Source: Malus domestica
Lineage: Eukaryota; Streptophyta; Magnoliopsida; Rosales; Rosaceae
Assembly: GCF_042453785.1 (NCBI RefSeq)
Contig: NC_091669.1
Span: forward strand, 8,940,501-9,004,500
Length of the DNA stretch: 64,000 nt
Direction of reading: 5' to 3'
Below, in pieces: positions 43,190 through 54,619 of this stretch. The notes under the pieces were generated by a model. It did not search any database. It had not been told where the DNA came from and saw only the letters and a list, made by a program, of their open reading frames with translations. Each line of letters opens with the position of its first letter. Position 1 is the first letter of the stretch. The translations under genes were made by a program, and so were the position numbers.

Positions 43190-46100
43190 TCAATGGATAT
43201 ACAATGCGAGAGGAGAAATTTCTGGGCGGAAACAGTATGATGATACAGACAAGATGAGGAACAAACAAATGGGAACGTATAATCTGCGCTGCAGATGTGA
43301 GAATCCAGCGTGTGAGCTCACCATCAGTGCCGAAGTTGTTCTTTGGAGGTGTGCTGAAAGGAATTTGAATGCCCGAACAGAACCCCACGAAAGAGCAGCA
43401 AGAACCCAACAAATTAGCCACTGCAATGCATTCAACCTCACACAGCTGGCTAGTCCTTTTCCAAACTCAACAATGATCACCTGGATGATCAAAACAGCCG
43501 CCAACGCCATCAAAAACCAATGGCTGCGGAGGACAACAACTAGCACTTCCTTTTTTACTATGTTCATGGCACTGAACAGATTAAGGACCTGGCATAAGGT
43601 GAAAGTATTGAAAATCATGGTATTCCGGACACCTTCGTTCATGCTCGGTACTACATTTCCCATGAAATGTAAGATCAGCAAAATGGAAGCCTGGTACAAA
43701 ACTTGAACTGCTATGTTTCCCCAGATGACTTTGGTTATAAGCGACTCGGTCCTCTTAGCAAGTCTTTGAGTGTGTCGTTCAGTGCCTTGTAACTCCATCA
43801 CCATCATTAGGCCACCAAGAAGGCACATGATCAAGTTCACCCAAATCAAGTGAACTGTTGTTAGTGGGGACTCTCCCGAATGCATTGTTACGACTAGGGT
43901 CACTAGTAGCCCGGATATGCAAGTGGTGAGTTGAAGTTGAGAGAACTGCTGAATGTTATGGTAAGCACAAGCACCGGACTTCATATTCATGCTTAAGAAA
44001 TATCCATTTTTGATTATAAGATCGGCGTTCTCTCTGGCCATCTTGGTGCTCCAGAGATTCTCTACAATTCCTACATCAGCTCCTTTTAAGGTCAGAGCGT
44101 CACTGCTGGTTAGCCCTCCATAAAATCCAACTATGTGACCTTTTTTCTTTAACTGCTCCACCATGAGAAACTTGTCTTTGGGGAGAGAACTTCCCATCAC
44201 AGAGATCAAATCCACCTTATCCCGCCATTCCACGGAATTGAGCCTTCAGAAATCTTGACCTTCAATTTCTGTGAAATCTGAGTCAAGGGAGATCCCAAGC
44301 TCCAAAGCTCTAGCTCTCACTTTCGAGAGCTCATCATCCTACACCAGTTTGATCCTTACTCCAGCTTCTCTAAGAGCCTTCATGTCCAATTTAAGTTCTT
44401 CTTGATATGGACATCTAAGACCGACAAGTGCCAACAAAATCAAACCATATTCTGTAGGATATTTGGCTTCTGTTTTCTTGTACGCGTATGCAATCGGTCT
44501 AAGACCCTTCTTCTCCATCTTCTCGATCACCTGCTTGAATTTTCTCTTCTGGTATCCAATATTGTGACTTTCCCCTCTATCATCATAGTAATGTGAACAC
44601 ATGCCTAGTAATGTTGATGCTTCTCCGTCACAGTGAAGTTGCATAATCTGTTCATCATTCTCGATTTTCCTCAATACAACTCCTCTATACTTCTCATTAG
44701 AGCTCCATTGTTCAACAATTTCAAATCTTCGATCCAATAACTTCGCGTTACTACCCCATCTGGTGTTCAGCCAAGAAATGAGCCGATCATTTTCTGGTGA
44801 CGTGGTAGCTGAAATCCCCTGATGGAGAGCCTCAAGAACTTGGTCAGTTTCCGAGTCCACTTCACCATTGCTTAAATCTTTTTCGCCGATCCGAAATTCC
44901 TCGACCTCCGTCCGGTTGCACGTTAGATCTGCCGTTGTTTCAATGCAGATGAAATTTATGAGTCCCATGGTGACAGAAGCTGATAGATTCCGTGGATCTG
45001 CCTGATTTTTTGCCGCATTTTCCTTCCATTGAAAAAGGGCAACTGCAATCACAAAAGGCATCCCATGTTGTATCCCTATTACCACGGTTGTGAGAACGCT
45101 TGCTAAGATGGAAACTTTTCCTTGAGGTTCCAAGGAGATCTTCTCAAAGATCCTCATCACAAAATTCATTGAAACTTTCCCTTTCAGCTCTGGTCTCTCA
45201 TTGTAGTTTTCATGCTTCCTGAAGAATAGTAGGCGTATCAACATCCCAACCGCAATCAGTATTGAGACACCACATGCAAGATAATCCATACAATCATTCG
45301 GTTTGTCCATCAAATCTTGTAGCAGTGTCTTTTCCTTTGGATTATGATCAGACAACGAGCTCAGCACCTTAGCAAAAGATGTATTAGCACCAATGGATGT
45401 CACAATCATGCGGCCATGGCCCTTCACAACCTTTGAACCCGAAAAAACAAATGGATTTTGTTCGCAATCAATTTTTGGGCTCAATACCTCATCCAGAACC
45501 AGTACCTCACCGTGATTTATGAACAAACCATCAGTAGGAACACAGTCTCATTCCTTCAAAGGAACTATATCACCCACCACAATGCCAGATATGGTAATCG
45601 GTGTAGGTTCTGTGCTACTTCTTTCAACATTCACCGTCAATTTGCTCCTATCCAGCAAGTGTTTTGCCAGCTTTCTCTAACGGAGGTAGTTCCCACAGAA
45701 CGGAAAGCAATAAGTAAGAATGCGGCAATGAGTATGGCAACACCGTCATGCTAGCCATCCTTAACTCCTTGATTCATGAATTCGATGGTGAACGATAACC
45801 AAGCTGAGAGCAAGAGGAAAAAAATTGTGTACTGATTGAACGCCTCAAACAAAAAGTACAAGAAACCTTTGGCATCAACAGGGGACTTGGTAATGTTCCA
45901 TCCTTCTGGATTTTGACCACCATCAATGGCACATTCTTGAGATTAAATCTTGAATATAATCAACTGAAGTACAATCATTCTCGACCATGTACAAGATTAT
46001 AGAAAAAGTGGTTATTTTCTACAGGGTTGCTTGCTACTTTAAAATGAGACCTGAGAAGTGGCAAGATGCCCTCAACACCACCAAGTCTGCAGAGTGAGTT

Positions 46101-46389
46101 CAAGTCCTTCTCCCTCACTATTTCAGCAACCTTTTTCGAAAACCGTTCCTGGAGAGGGATGTCAATCACATGGTCAGAGGCAGTGGCTGGCAGCGTTGGT
46201 GCTGCTGCTAAAGGTTTAGAACTAGCTTCAAGCAGACGTCTGGTTTTCTTAATGCGTGATGAGAACAAAATGCCTAGAACAACATATCTCAGCGAGGTTC
46301 CCCTGCGTCTGATGGTCTGTATAATCAAGCCGGCAGTAAGATTGGCACCTTCAGCAGCTTTGATCCTCTGTATTTATCTCGAAGGCCGT
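43190..46389 (-). pseudogene. Plasma-membrane Ca2+-ATPase-like (ACA12/13 family) pseudogene, copy 1
   Basis: Translated pieces align along the full length of the homologue at 54.6 kb and of P2B autoinhibited Ca2+-ATPases. The pieces are an N-terminal domain (46328-45975), actuator/M3/M4/P-N domain (45526-44339) and the C-terminal hinge with M5-M10 (44233-43190). The position of the start codon reads ACG (46389-46387). A one-base insertion follows within ~30 bp (GCAGCTTTGATC versus GCAGCTTGATC). More frameshifts occur near 45950, 45750, 45530 and 44240-44340. It carries the same catalytic losses as copy 2 wherever aligned: ICIETTADLTCN for the phosphorylation site, IQHGMP for PEGLP, and NLIMCLL for the M6 Ca2+ ligand motif. 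It also ends without the usual promoter. The gene is dead. Confidence 0.92.
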
Positions 46390-46604
46390 GTTTCCTTGTG
46401 CCACAAGAAAATTAGAGAGATGATTAGACAAGAAATTGAGAAAATTTGATCCGTTGGCGTGGATTTGCAGTTAATGAGACGTTTAAAACAAGATTGGTAA
46501 GACTCATTCCCCTATGTTAGATCTTGTAAGTAATGAGCATAGCTAATAAGAGGATTATGTACGTCTCTTTTTTTTCCCTTCATATTCACGCTTTATAAGC
46601 AAAC

Positions 46605-46800
46605 AAATTTAACTCAAGTGGCTAAAAGTTTTACCACTCAACTACTCAGTACCAGGTCTGATGATATTCCTCTTCACTTGTAAGTGAGAGATTTTAGGTT
46701 CGAATCTCGTGAATGGCAAATTCGATACCAAATTAAGTTGGCTTAGCCGAACTTCCCCTTCCCTTAGTATAAAATTATATCGATGTATTAAAAAAAAAAC
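46605..46800 (+). repeat. SINE-like unit with poly-A end
   Basis: The A-box-like AACTCAAGTGGCTAAAAGT is followed by CACTTGTAAGTGAGAGATTT, a B box GGTTCGAATCTCG, and ends in GTATTAAAAAAAAAACT. This is the architecture of a tRNA-derived SINE. It lies just outside the segmental duplication. Confidence 0.6.
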
Positions 46801-47573
46801 TAAAAGTATTTATTATGTACCGAAAGTTTTTTATCAAAAAAATGGCATCACATACAGAGATCCCTATTTCTTTATGTTCTTTATTTGGTGTTTTACATCT
46901 AGGTCCAAAAATAGGTTGACATGGTAGATAGATAATTACACAGATATTATACCTATAAACGAGATATGAAATTCAAGTACAAAATACAAAAATATAATAC
47001 CTACAAGTAAGATACATTAAGCATTGATACATGTTAATCATAAATATAAATCTTTCATATAGATAGATTAATACAATTAACCAGTGATCTAGATTGATTA
47101 AAAAAAATTATAAATGGGATTTGGAACAGAAGAACAAAAAATAACGAAAAAAATAAATAATTAAGGAGATAATTACAAGAAATTAATTTTTATAATAAAT
47201 CTTATCAATAAATAAGATAATGAAATAATCATAAATTTAAGAGATTTGACTTATTTTAAGAAACTGGATAATTTTTAATATTGGTTGAAAAAATTGGACA
47301 GACAAAAATACAAATGAGTAGCTAAGGAAGGATAGACAGATTCGTGTATGTTTATTTTGCCGTAAACAATATAACGGGAGTAGCGGTGGTTGCGTGCTGG
47401 ATCCAAACCGAAAATGGAATCCCGAATTCCGAACCCAAAAAGGACAGAATTTTGAAGATTGAAATCAAAACAAATTTTCGAGATTCTCAAAACTTTATCG
47501 GGATTTCGGTACAGTTTGGGATATTTTACAATAAATCACAGATTTGTGCTCAATGTTTCAATGAACAAATTTA
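46801..47573. other. Intergenic AT-rich sequence
   Basis: There is no gene. The piece at 47341-47400 (GTAAACAATATAACGGGAGT) is related to the dispersed repeat seen at 61.1 and 63.8 kb. Confidence 0.4.
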
Positions 47574-48003
47574 GGATACGTTCAATTGGAAAGTTAAGAG
47601 ATATTAATGAATTTATAAATCTATAGTTTTTATAGAGTTTAATTGATTTGTAGAAATTTTATGTAAAATTTTGATTCAATTCCTTCAAAATCTTATAGAA
47701 AATCTTATGCGAATAGATGAAATTTGTGAATGTTTAAAATACACTACAAAATCTCTCAAATTCCCTCAAATTCCTCAATTTTTTCAAATTTTTTAAATTC
47801 AAATTCTAATTAAATACACTTAAAATGTTATAAACTTATTTAAAATTCTAATTGAATACACACAAATTTTTAAGTATTTTAATAAACTATCTTAAAATAC
47901 TAATTGAATAAACATTAAATTTCAAATAATCATCTAACATCTTCATTACCCTAAATTCATTAAAAAAATTAAAATGACTCAAAATCTCAATTGCATACAC
48001 TCC
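47574..48003. mobile_element. 430-bp MITE with TTA target duplication
   Basis: It is flanked by TTA (47571-47573 and 48004-48006). Inverted ends are GGATACGTTCAATTGGAA at the left and GGAGTGTATGCAATTGAG read from the right. The interior repeats 'aattgaataca(c)' motifs. The 3-bp TTA duplication suggests the PIF/Harbinger superfamily. Confidence 0.65.
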
Positions 48004-48493
48004 TTATACTTACAGCAGCCAATAAATGCTTCCTTATTAAAAAAAATATTTACTTTTTCAGGGAAAAGATACCCAAATTCTTGTGTTCAATAACCCAGAA
48101 ATCTTACGGCCCTTGAATAAATATAGTGAGTGAAAGATCAAAAACAGAAAGAGAAAAAAGAAAACCAAATTAAATAAAACCAGAAATCCAAATCCATATA
48201 TATTAAAACCCTAGAAATCTCCAAGGCCAGAAATCCATACCCTAGATTTCGGAAGCTCGAGAGCCGGTCGATCGAAAAGGAGAGAGAATGGGAGAGAGAG
48301 AGAGAGCAGTGTTTCAGTGTGTGCGTGTACGGTTCGTCTGTGGTGTGGTCGAGATAGGGTATGGTGGCTGGCCGGAGTCGAGATTCAGAGAATGTGGGCG
48401 GAGGAGAGCCAGAGTCGAGACTGAGAGGGTTGAGATGGAGTTGACAGGGTTCGAGAATGTGCGAGTCTGTGAGAGAAAAGAATGATGAGATAT
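48004..48493. other. Intergenic; purine-rich stretch
   Basis: The stretch at 48260-48480 is rich in GAGAGA and GC and looks like a promoter or leader fragment. An apparent 65-codon frame there is of low complexity and is not taken as a gene. Confidence 0.35.
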
Positions 48494-48829
48494 GCTGGTT
48501 TGGTATCGCTGTGTTTGAAAAAAAATTAATAAAGTAGCGAAGTGTTTAGCAACGGTGAAATAAAGTAGTAAAGTGTTTGGTAAATCTTTTTATAAAAGTG
48601 TTTTTGAAAAAAAAAAAGTAGTATTATAGTGTTTGGTAAACTTTTATGTAAAACAGATTGTGAAAAAAAATCAGTTTTTCAAAGCTGGGTTTTGCAGTTT
48701 GGTGTTTTTGGTTTTTTTCAACTAAAACTATGAAAAAAAGTTGAAGCTGAATGTTTAACAAACACAAAAAAAATCCCAACTTTTTTTTATACCCATGCTT
48801 TTTCAAAATCATCTCAGTACCAAACCTGT
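48494..48829. mobile_element. MITE with TGGTTTGGTA-type ends
   Basis: The left end is GCTGGTTTGGTATCGCTGTG. The right end read inward is GACAGGTTTGGTACTGAGAT, followed in both by TTTGAAAAA. The interior holds several 'agtgtttggtaaa' repeats. It has no coding capacity. Confidence 0.65.
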
Positions 48830-49214
48830 CTTGGAAAAACTTAAGAGAGCACATAAAATACAACAGGAAAATGCATGAATTTAACAGAAAAAAAAAGAAG
48901 TGATGAAAGAAATATAATATATCTAAATTACGAGTTAATGAATTTTTTTTGTCAAGTAAAAGAATGTGAAAATACATTTTTGTTTTGTATTACAACAAAA
49001 AGGTTAAGGATAATAACGTAATTTTATTTATACCCATCTAATCTATTTCTACATCCAACTTACTCTTTGCACCAATTTGATTTTTAACTAAACTATTAAT
49101 ATCTCTTTAAATCCAAATTTAATACCATATATATTCCAATAAACCCAATTCAATATGTGGATTTATTTTTACATCCATTTGATTTTTAGAAGCTAAATTT
49201 GATGTGTTTAGACC
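48830..49214. other. Intergenic AT-rich sequence
   Basis: I see nothing assignable here. Confidence 0.35.
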
Positions 49215-49440
49215 TAAGTTCTTTGCATGGTTTTCCACAACACAAAAGCTGATAATCCAATTGTTACCTGCAGGAACTTAAAGATGGTTATTAAGAAGTG
49301 GATCGATGAACTTAAAGATCAACCATGGTCCAGAGAGAAAAAAGCAAATGATCAACCTGCTTTTAACTGGGCATTAGACAACAAACTCGTTAACAAAATC
49401 CAAGATCAATATTTGTTTCCATAGAAGCTCTGTATCAATG
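49215..49440 (+). pseudogene. Nucleotide-diphospho-sugar transferase (GT77-like) fragment
   Basis: The frame from 49227 reads MVIKKWIDELKDQPWSREKK followed by ANDQPAFNWAL. This matches the conserved 'W-x-x-E-x-x-x-Q-P-W-S-x-x-K-K-A-N-D-Q-P-A-F-N-W-A-L' block of plant nucleotide-diphospho-sugar transferases (PF03407). A few residues later the frame reaches LDNKLVNKIQDQYLFP and stops. The usual downstream LPQAAFPTGGLYF block is not found. Neither the N-terminal transmembrane anchor nor the DxD region is present nearby. It is an isolated exon-sized remnant. Confidence 0.6.
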
Positions 49441-49844
49441 CCCGTAGGAAATGCTTCCTTATGAATTCGTATGACCTTCGAGCCCGGTGGGTTTTCGTAA
49501 CAAACTTGAAAAGGGAAGGAAATGTGGTTTTCGCTTTAGAACCGCAAGAAAGGAACATAGAGTTTGACTTCTCTCAGTTGTTTGCCAATTCAAACAGTTA
49601 ATGGGTCCTTTCACACCGGACATTGTTCATCGTTGGCTGCTTTCGTTGTTGTTTTAGCGGAAGGTAGGATGCTTTCGTTGTATTTGTTGAAAAAAATTAC
49701 AGTAAATAACTTCTACTCTCTAAAAAATTGAAATCAAATGAACAAAATATTCATAAATTGAGTTATACCTTGGTTGGAGGATTCAAAACTTCAAAATCAC
49801 TATCCATCAATAAAAAAACTTAATTTTCTCTATAAAAGCTATTA
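49441..49844. other. Unassigned sequence 3' of the GT77-like fragment
   Basis: In the fragment's frame an open stretch to about 49600 gives no recognisable motif. The remainder is AT-rich. Confidence 0.3.
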
Positions 49845-50747
49845 GGGGGTGTTTGTTTTCCCTCACTAAAGTTCACTGGACTGGACTGGACTAAGGGTTA
49901 GTCCAGTCCCGTGTTTGTTTCCCATAGGGCTTAGAGTTAATGAGACTAGCTCTCACTCGTCCCGACTAAAACAGGGCCTAGCCGGTCTTTGCTAAGCTCC
50001 CCAAAAACCATGGGATTGCTAATCCCGTCTCCAGAACTTGCATAGGACGATCGCATGCAGCAAGTCTTGTGAACTACAAATCTGCAAGAATGCTTCTGGG
50101 CGACTCCGTTTGCCAACCCATGTCTAGATCTAAAACACAGCCTTACCCACTGCCTAAATCTCAACACCAAAATTCAAAAACACATATGCAAAACGATAAC
50201 AACAACAATCCCAATAGCAAATTCTTCCTTATTCCCGAATATTCCCAGAAAATTTCCAAATTTTTTTCCTTTGCCCCAGAAAATTTCGGGAAGAATGGAT
50301 AGAGAAGGGGAGAGAGTAGCTTTGGGACAAAGAGAAATGGAGAGACAGAGAGGGAGGGGAGAGTAGCACGGGGGACGATTTGCAAGAAAAATGATTTGAA
50401 GGATGTTGTCTTGCAGGAAAAAAGACGGAGAAAAGAAGTGATGGGGGACGAAACAAGAGGAAGAAAAGGGAAGAACTCTCCAGAGAGAGCAGTGGAGTGT
50501 CTGGCTGTGGACGAAACAAGAGGCTGAAAAGTGATGTGTATTATAAAATATTATTGAATTAATAATAAAATATTATTAGATGTGTATTATATAATATAAT
50601 ATTATAGTTATTAATTATCCTGTTTTTTAGTCCGACACTGCACCAAACGCTTCACTAAACTAGTCCAGCTTAGTCTAGTCTAAGCCAGTCCAGCTTAGTC
50701 CTTGAATCTAGTCCAGTCCGAGACAGTCCGGTGCAACAAACGCACCC
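49845..50747. mobile_element. PIF/Harbinger-type non-autonomous element
   Basis: This 903-bp unit is flanked by TTA (49842-49844 and 50748-50750). Inverted ends are GGGGGTGTTTGTTTTCCC and, read from the right, GGGTGCGTTTGTTGCACCGG. Subterminal arrays of CTGGACTGGACTAAG at the left mirror TTAGTCTAGTCTAAGCCAG and AGTCCAG motifs at the right. It has no transposase. The central part (50160-50520) holds purine-rich DNA with short low-complexity frames. Confidence 0.8.
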
Positions 50748-51593
50748 TTAGGGTTTTAGCCAGAATAAACGTAGGTAAACAAAGAGTGATCGTATGGTTT
50801 AATTATAGTGTTTGGGTTTATTGATAAATTTGAGTTTTATTATTAATTTTATTTTGTACTTAATAGTAATTATGTAATAGGGTAAAATAGACAATGAATA
50901 TTTAAAATTTAAGTTGGGTGTAAAAAGAGGTTAAATGAGTTTAAATAAAATTTCCCATAAAATTTTGCTTTTTTTTATTTAAGCCTCATTACAAGTGATT
51001 GTATCATGTCTAATTAAAAAAATAAAATAAAATAAACCTCTCCCTCCCTCCCCACTCCACGTTCTCTCTCACTTTCTTCCTCTCTGCTTCAAGTTTAAAA
51101 ACAAAGTAAAATATTTCACACACACTTTGTGTGTGGGCATGTACTAGTATATATATATATAAAAGAAGCATGCGTTTATTTTTTAAGTTGCATCTCATAA
51201 ATCATTCTTATAAAATATTAGCCAAATCGAAAATATTTGAAGCATCTAATTGAGTTCAAAGAAATTAATGAATATATTTTTTTTAAACATATTGAAATTT
51301 TATCGTGATAATTAAATAGACAAACGGTTTTGGGGTGAATTGAATTTTACAAGAATGATATATGAATTGAAACTTATAAAATAAATGATTCATATTATTG
51401 AAGTTCAATATGGAGTGGGTTCTACAATTAATCTTGATTTTTATTTCGGTTCAGGATTACCAAACTAAACCATATGTGAGACTAATTCCCACACAGAAAA
51501 GTTCAGGATCGATTCGATTTAGAGTACTGAATGTTTTGGAATTTTCGGATCAGAACTTTTTCGATTCAGTTTCCGTACAGAATTAGGACGGTT
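50748..51593. other. Intergenic AT-rich sequence
   Basis: A short (TA)n microsatellite lies at about 51150-51160. No gene is seen. Confidence 0.4.
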
Positions 51594-51805
51594 TAGGAAA
51601 GGAAATGAGTTTTCTCTAGATCCCTTCCACCAAATCCACTCAATCAATCAATCAATCTAGACCCTTGAAATTTGATCAAACGATTATAAATAAGGATTTC
51701 TTCAAAAATTATAATAATTTTAACTGGTGGATCAAATTTCAAAATTCCAAATTAGATGATTGGTTAGATCTGGTGGTATGGACCCAAGAGATCCCTTTCC
51801 TTTAG
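51594..51805. mobile_element. MITE-like element
   Basis: The left end TAGGAAAGGAAATGAGTTTT mirrors the right end read inward, CCTAAAGGAAAGGGATCTCT. TAGATCCCTTCCACC inside the left arm links it to the element at 42056-42257. A (CAAT)n run lies near 51640. Confidence 0.55.
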
Positions 51806-51834
51806 GAAATTTGCTATTTTTTCCACCCCGCCCG

Positions 51835-51965
51835 AGGACGCGCTTGGCACGCGGTAGCTGTGGAAAATTGACCAGAGGAAAACAGTTATTGCCACGTTGC
51901 GGGTTTTGCTGAGATTTGAGATTTGTTGTAATATGTGCATAAATAAGACCAAAATTATTATCAAT
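51835..51965. repeat. Dispersed repeat, copy 1 of 3
   Basis: It contains GAGGACGCGCTTGGCACGCG, GTAGCTGTGGAAAATTG and TGCCACGTTGCGGGTTTTGC. Related copies lie at 61015-61345 and 63715-64000, so a promoter-like segment has been copied around this region. Confidence 0.75.
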
Positions 51966-53083
51966 ATTTTTTTCTTTTTTAATAAACAATATAGAAAAGT
52001 GGATTAAGTTTTATAGTGGTGTGGTTTAAATTTATTTTTTACGATAATTGAATTTAAGATCTTTAATTTATAAATGAAGAAAAATATCATCAAACCGTGA
52101 TGTTAATGGTTAATAAATTTTTTTTAAAATAAAATAATAACTTAGAGGATGTGTTTTTTGGTCCAAATAAGAGAGAGGGGCTATGGCTATGTCTTCTCTC
52201 CTATTTGGTAAAAAGGCAAACGACCATTCTAACCATATTAAAACTAAAGAAAAATAACTAAAGTAAAAGTTATGGGTTAAACACACACAAAACAATTTTG
52301 TTTTGTTTTTTCTCTCCCTCCTTTCTATAACTTCCAACCAGTTAAAAACAAATCACTACTCTCATTAAAAAATAAAAACATATATTTCTCTCACACACAG
52401 TGTATGGTTTTTACTAGTATATTATTACACAAAATATGTTTGGTCACTCAAAGGTAAGTAGGAATTCTTACTGAAAAATTTTCGTGTTCGAATCACAAAG
52501 TTTTGTGTTTATGATCAAAACCGTTTATATTATGAATCATTTTATAAAGACAATATATGCAAAAAAATGAATTAAATTTAAGATCGTTTAGTCAATCTAT
52601 TTTAACAAATACAAAGACAGCTCGTAATGCTTCTATTAATTTTGTTCATTTATTTTTATACATTTCGATGACCAAACAACCTTATATTTAATTGATTTTT
52701 TGTAGAGGCAATCTTTATATTGTGTTTTATAATATGAACGGTTTTGATTATAAATACAAAATTCTATAAATTGGAAACAAATAATTTTGAGTAAGAACTC
52801 ATACTCATCTTTTAAGTAACCAAATTTTGTTCTTCTACTATTCAACAACACATTATGTTACCTCATTAGTAACCGCTAATAAAACGCCATTGTTTATATT
52901 TTTGTTCTTGGGTCGTCAAGTAAATAACAAAGTTTCCTATTCTATTCTTTGTAAAAGTAAAATGAGTAGACGGTTGGGCGAACACGTTGTAATAATTTTC
53001 ATTCGATGAAACACCAGGTGTCATATGTGATCGGAACGTGGAAAAAAATTATCGTCGCACACGTGGCAGGCAAATGGTGCTAG
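51966..53083. other. Intergenic AT-rich sequence
   Basis: No gene is seen. At 52840-52940 the phrases CATTGTTTATATTTTTG and GGGTCGTCAAGTA recur at 62.6 kb, so part of this is repeated DNA. Confidence 0.4.
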
Positions 53084-53826
53084 GTATGGGCAACGGTGAT
53101 GACAGACAGGTAATCACGATTATTTATCCATAACTGTTTATAAACGGTTAATTACATCCATAACCGCGTACCCATTTAACCATAACCATTTACCCATCTT
53201 ATTTATGCCTCTTTTTACCCGTTTACATGTTTTTTAATAACTTGAAAATTAAAAAAGAAAAAAATTTCATAACTGACAAAGAAACTCTAGCATATAAATT
53301 GGATTAGAGCGTGAGAAATTAAACTTTCATTTCAATTGGGCATGAAGCTCTAACCAAGAATAATAAAATATTAACAAAAACTAAACAAAAGTAGTTTTAT
53401 GCCGAGAATCGAAGGGTATTGGAGAAGGAAGAAGATTAAGAAGAAGAAGGGAGGAATTTGCAGAGAGTTTTCCTTCATTTCATTTGCAATCATAATCTTG
53501 CTGATTATGCATCTTTGTAAAGTCAGTACAAAGCATCCAAAATCACCAATTCTGATTAAAAATCAAACAATATCCTAAAAAATTGAATTCAGTCATCACA
53601 ACCCATAAAAATAAGAGATTTTTATATATTGTTTCATAAAAAAAATATATATATATATATATATGTGTGTATATATATTAAAATAAACGGGTATCCGTTA
53701 TAACTGTAGTTAATACCTATAATTATCAATTTAATTTTACAAGTAAACGATTATATCCATAATCGTTTATTTATCTAAACGATTACCTATACCTACTATA
53801 ACTGCAGGTATTTTGCCTGCCTGTCC
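53084..53826. mobile_element. TIR-type repetitive element ending at the duplication breakpoint
   Basis: The left end reads GGTATGGGCAACGGTGATGA followed by CAGACAGGTAATCACG. The right end read inward is TAGGGACAGGCAGGCAAAAT followed by alternating TAATCG and ATAACGG motifs. The interior contains (AT)n/(GT)n at 53641-53672. The second arm of the segmental duplication begins within a few bases of its right end. The family is uncertain. Confidence 0.5.
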
Positions 53827-53927
53827 CTATAAGCTGCAATGTTTGTGGTTGGTGAACATAGGCCACAAGTTGACCAAAAGACAAATACTTGACAGGTCCA
53901 CGGCAATGTATAATGGAAAATGATCCT

Positions 53928-54120
53928 TGTCAGATCTTTTTCTAGGAGATTTTGAGGATTTCATGATGGTGATCGTTCATCGTATATCGTTTCGTCAATT
54001 TTTGTTAAGTACTATTTATATTTAATTTAAAATTTAAAATTTAAAATAATTTATGATCGCACAATATTCGATAAACAATCATGATGACAGAATCGCAGAT
54101 CCCCAAGAAAAGGATCCTTC
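53928..54120. mobile_element. MITE with GATCCTT ends
   Basis: The left end is AATGATCCTTGTCAGATCTT. The right end read inward is GAAGGATCCTTTTCTTGGGG. It sits at the place corresponding to the MITE-like element at 42056-42257 in the other arm, but the interiors differ strongly. Confidence 0.5.
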
Positions 54121-54318
54121 AATTTATAATACACGTTGTGGAATGTAAAAGGCGAATGTGGTCCACTTAAAAAGGAAATGTGTCGTCGGACTCTTTGAAC
54201 TCTTCATTCCTTGCTGTAAACCAGTTTGTAATGCTGCAGTAGTTTTTGACAAAACAGTAAAAATAATAGCAGGCCAGAAGTAGGTTGCAGTGGAAGAAGA
54301 GCATTCAAATTTACTTGA

Positions 54319-54413
54319 CCTATGTAACTCAAATGGTTAAAGGGGTTTACTTTACACCTGTGGTCCTGTGTTCGAATTCACCCTCACTAATATCGCTTGT
54401 ATCAAAAAACAAC
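54319..54413 (+). repeat. tRNA-derived SINE-like unit, duplicate
   Basis: This is the partner of 42503-42598: AACTCAAATGGTTAAAGGG, then GTCCTGTGTTCGAATTCACC and TAATATCGCTTGTATC with an A-rich end. Confidence 0.55.
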
Positions 54414-54619
54414 ATATGATCTGATGAATTGCAAGCATTCTGGTCGATCGAATCGAAGGTTGATAAAACCCTAAGCAACCGAACTAGTAAATTAGAAGTG
54501 ACATGGGGGAGCAGCATGCGAAGAGAGTAAGAATTTGCTATACCCTTGATATACAGAATCAACTATTACATAGTGGAGATGGCAGACATGGTTTATTTAC
54601 TGTATTTAGTATTTGCATA

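Larger units (their letters stand above)
41936..46560. repeat. Segmental duplication, copy 1
   Basis: This block runs from the LHCB2 promoter (GCTGCAATCTTTGTGGTTGG) through the first ACA-like gene to about 46560. It matches 53830-57976 plus the sequence resuming at 60323. Shared landmarks include CCACAAGTTGACCAAAAGAC, GCAGTAGTTTTTGACAAAAC, CTTGACCTATGTAACTCAAA, the entire ATPase homologue, and TGTTAGATCTTG upstream of it. Confidence 0.9.
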
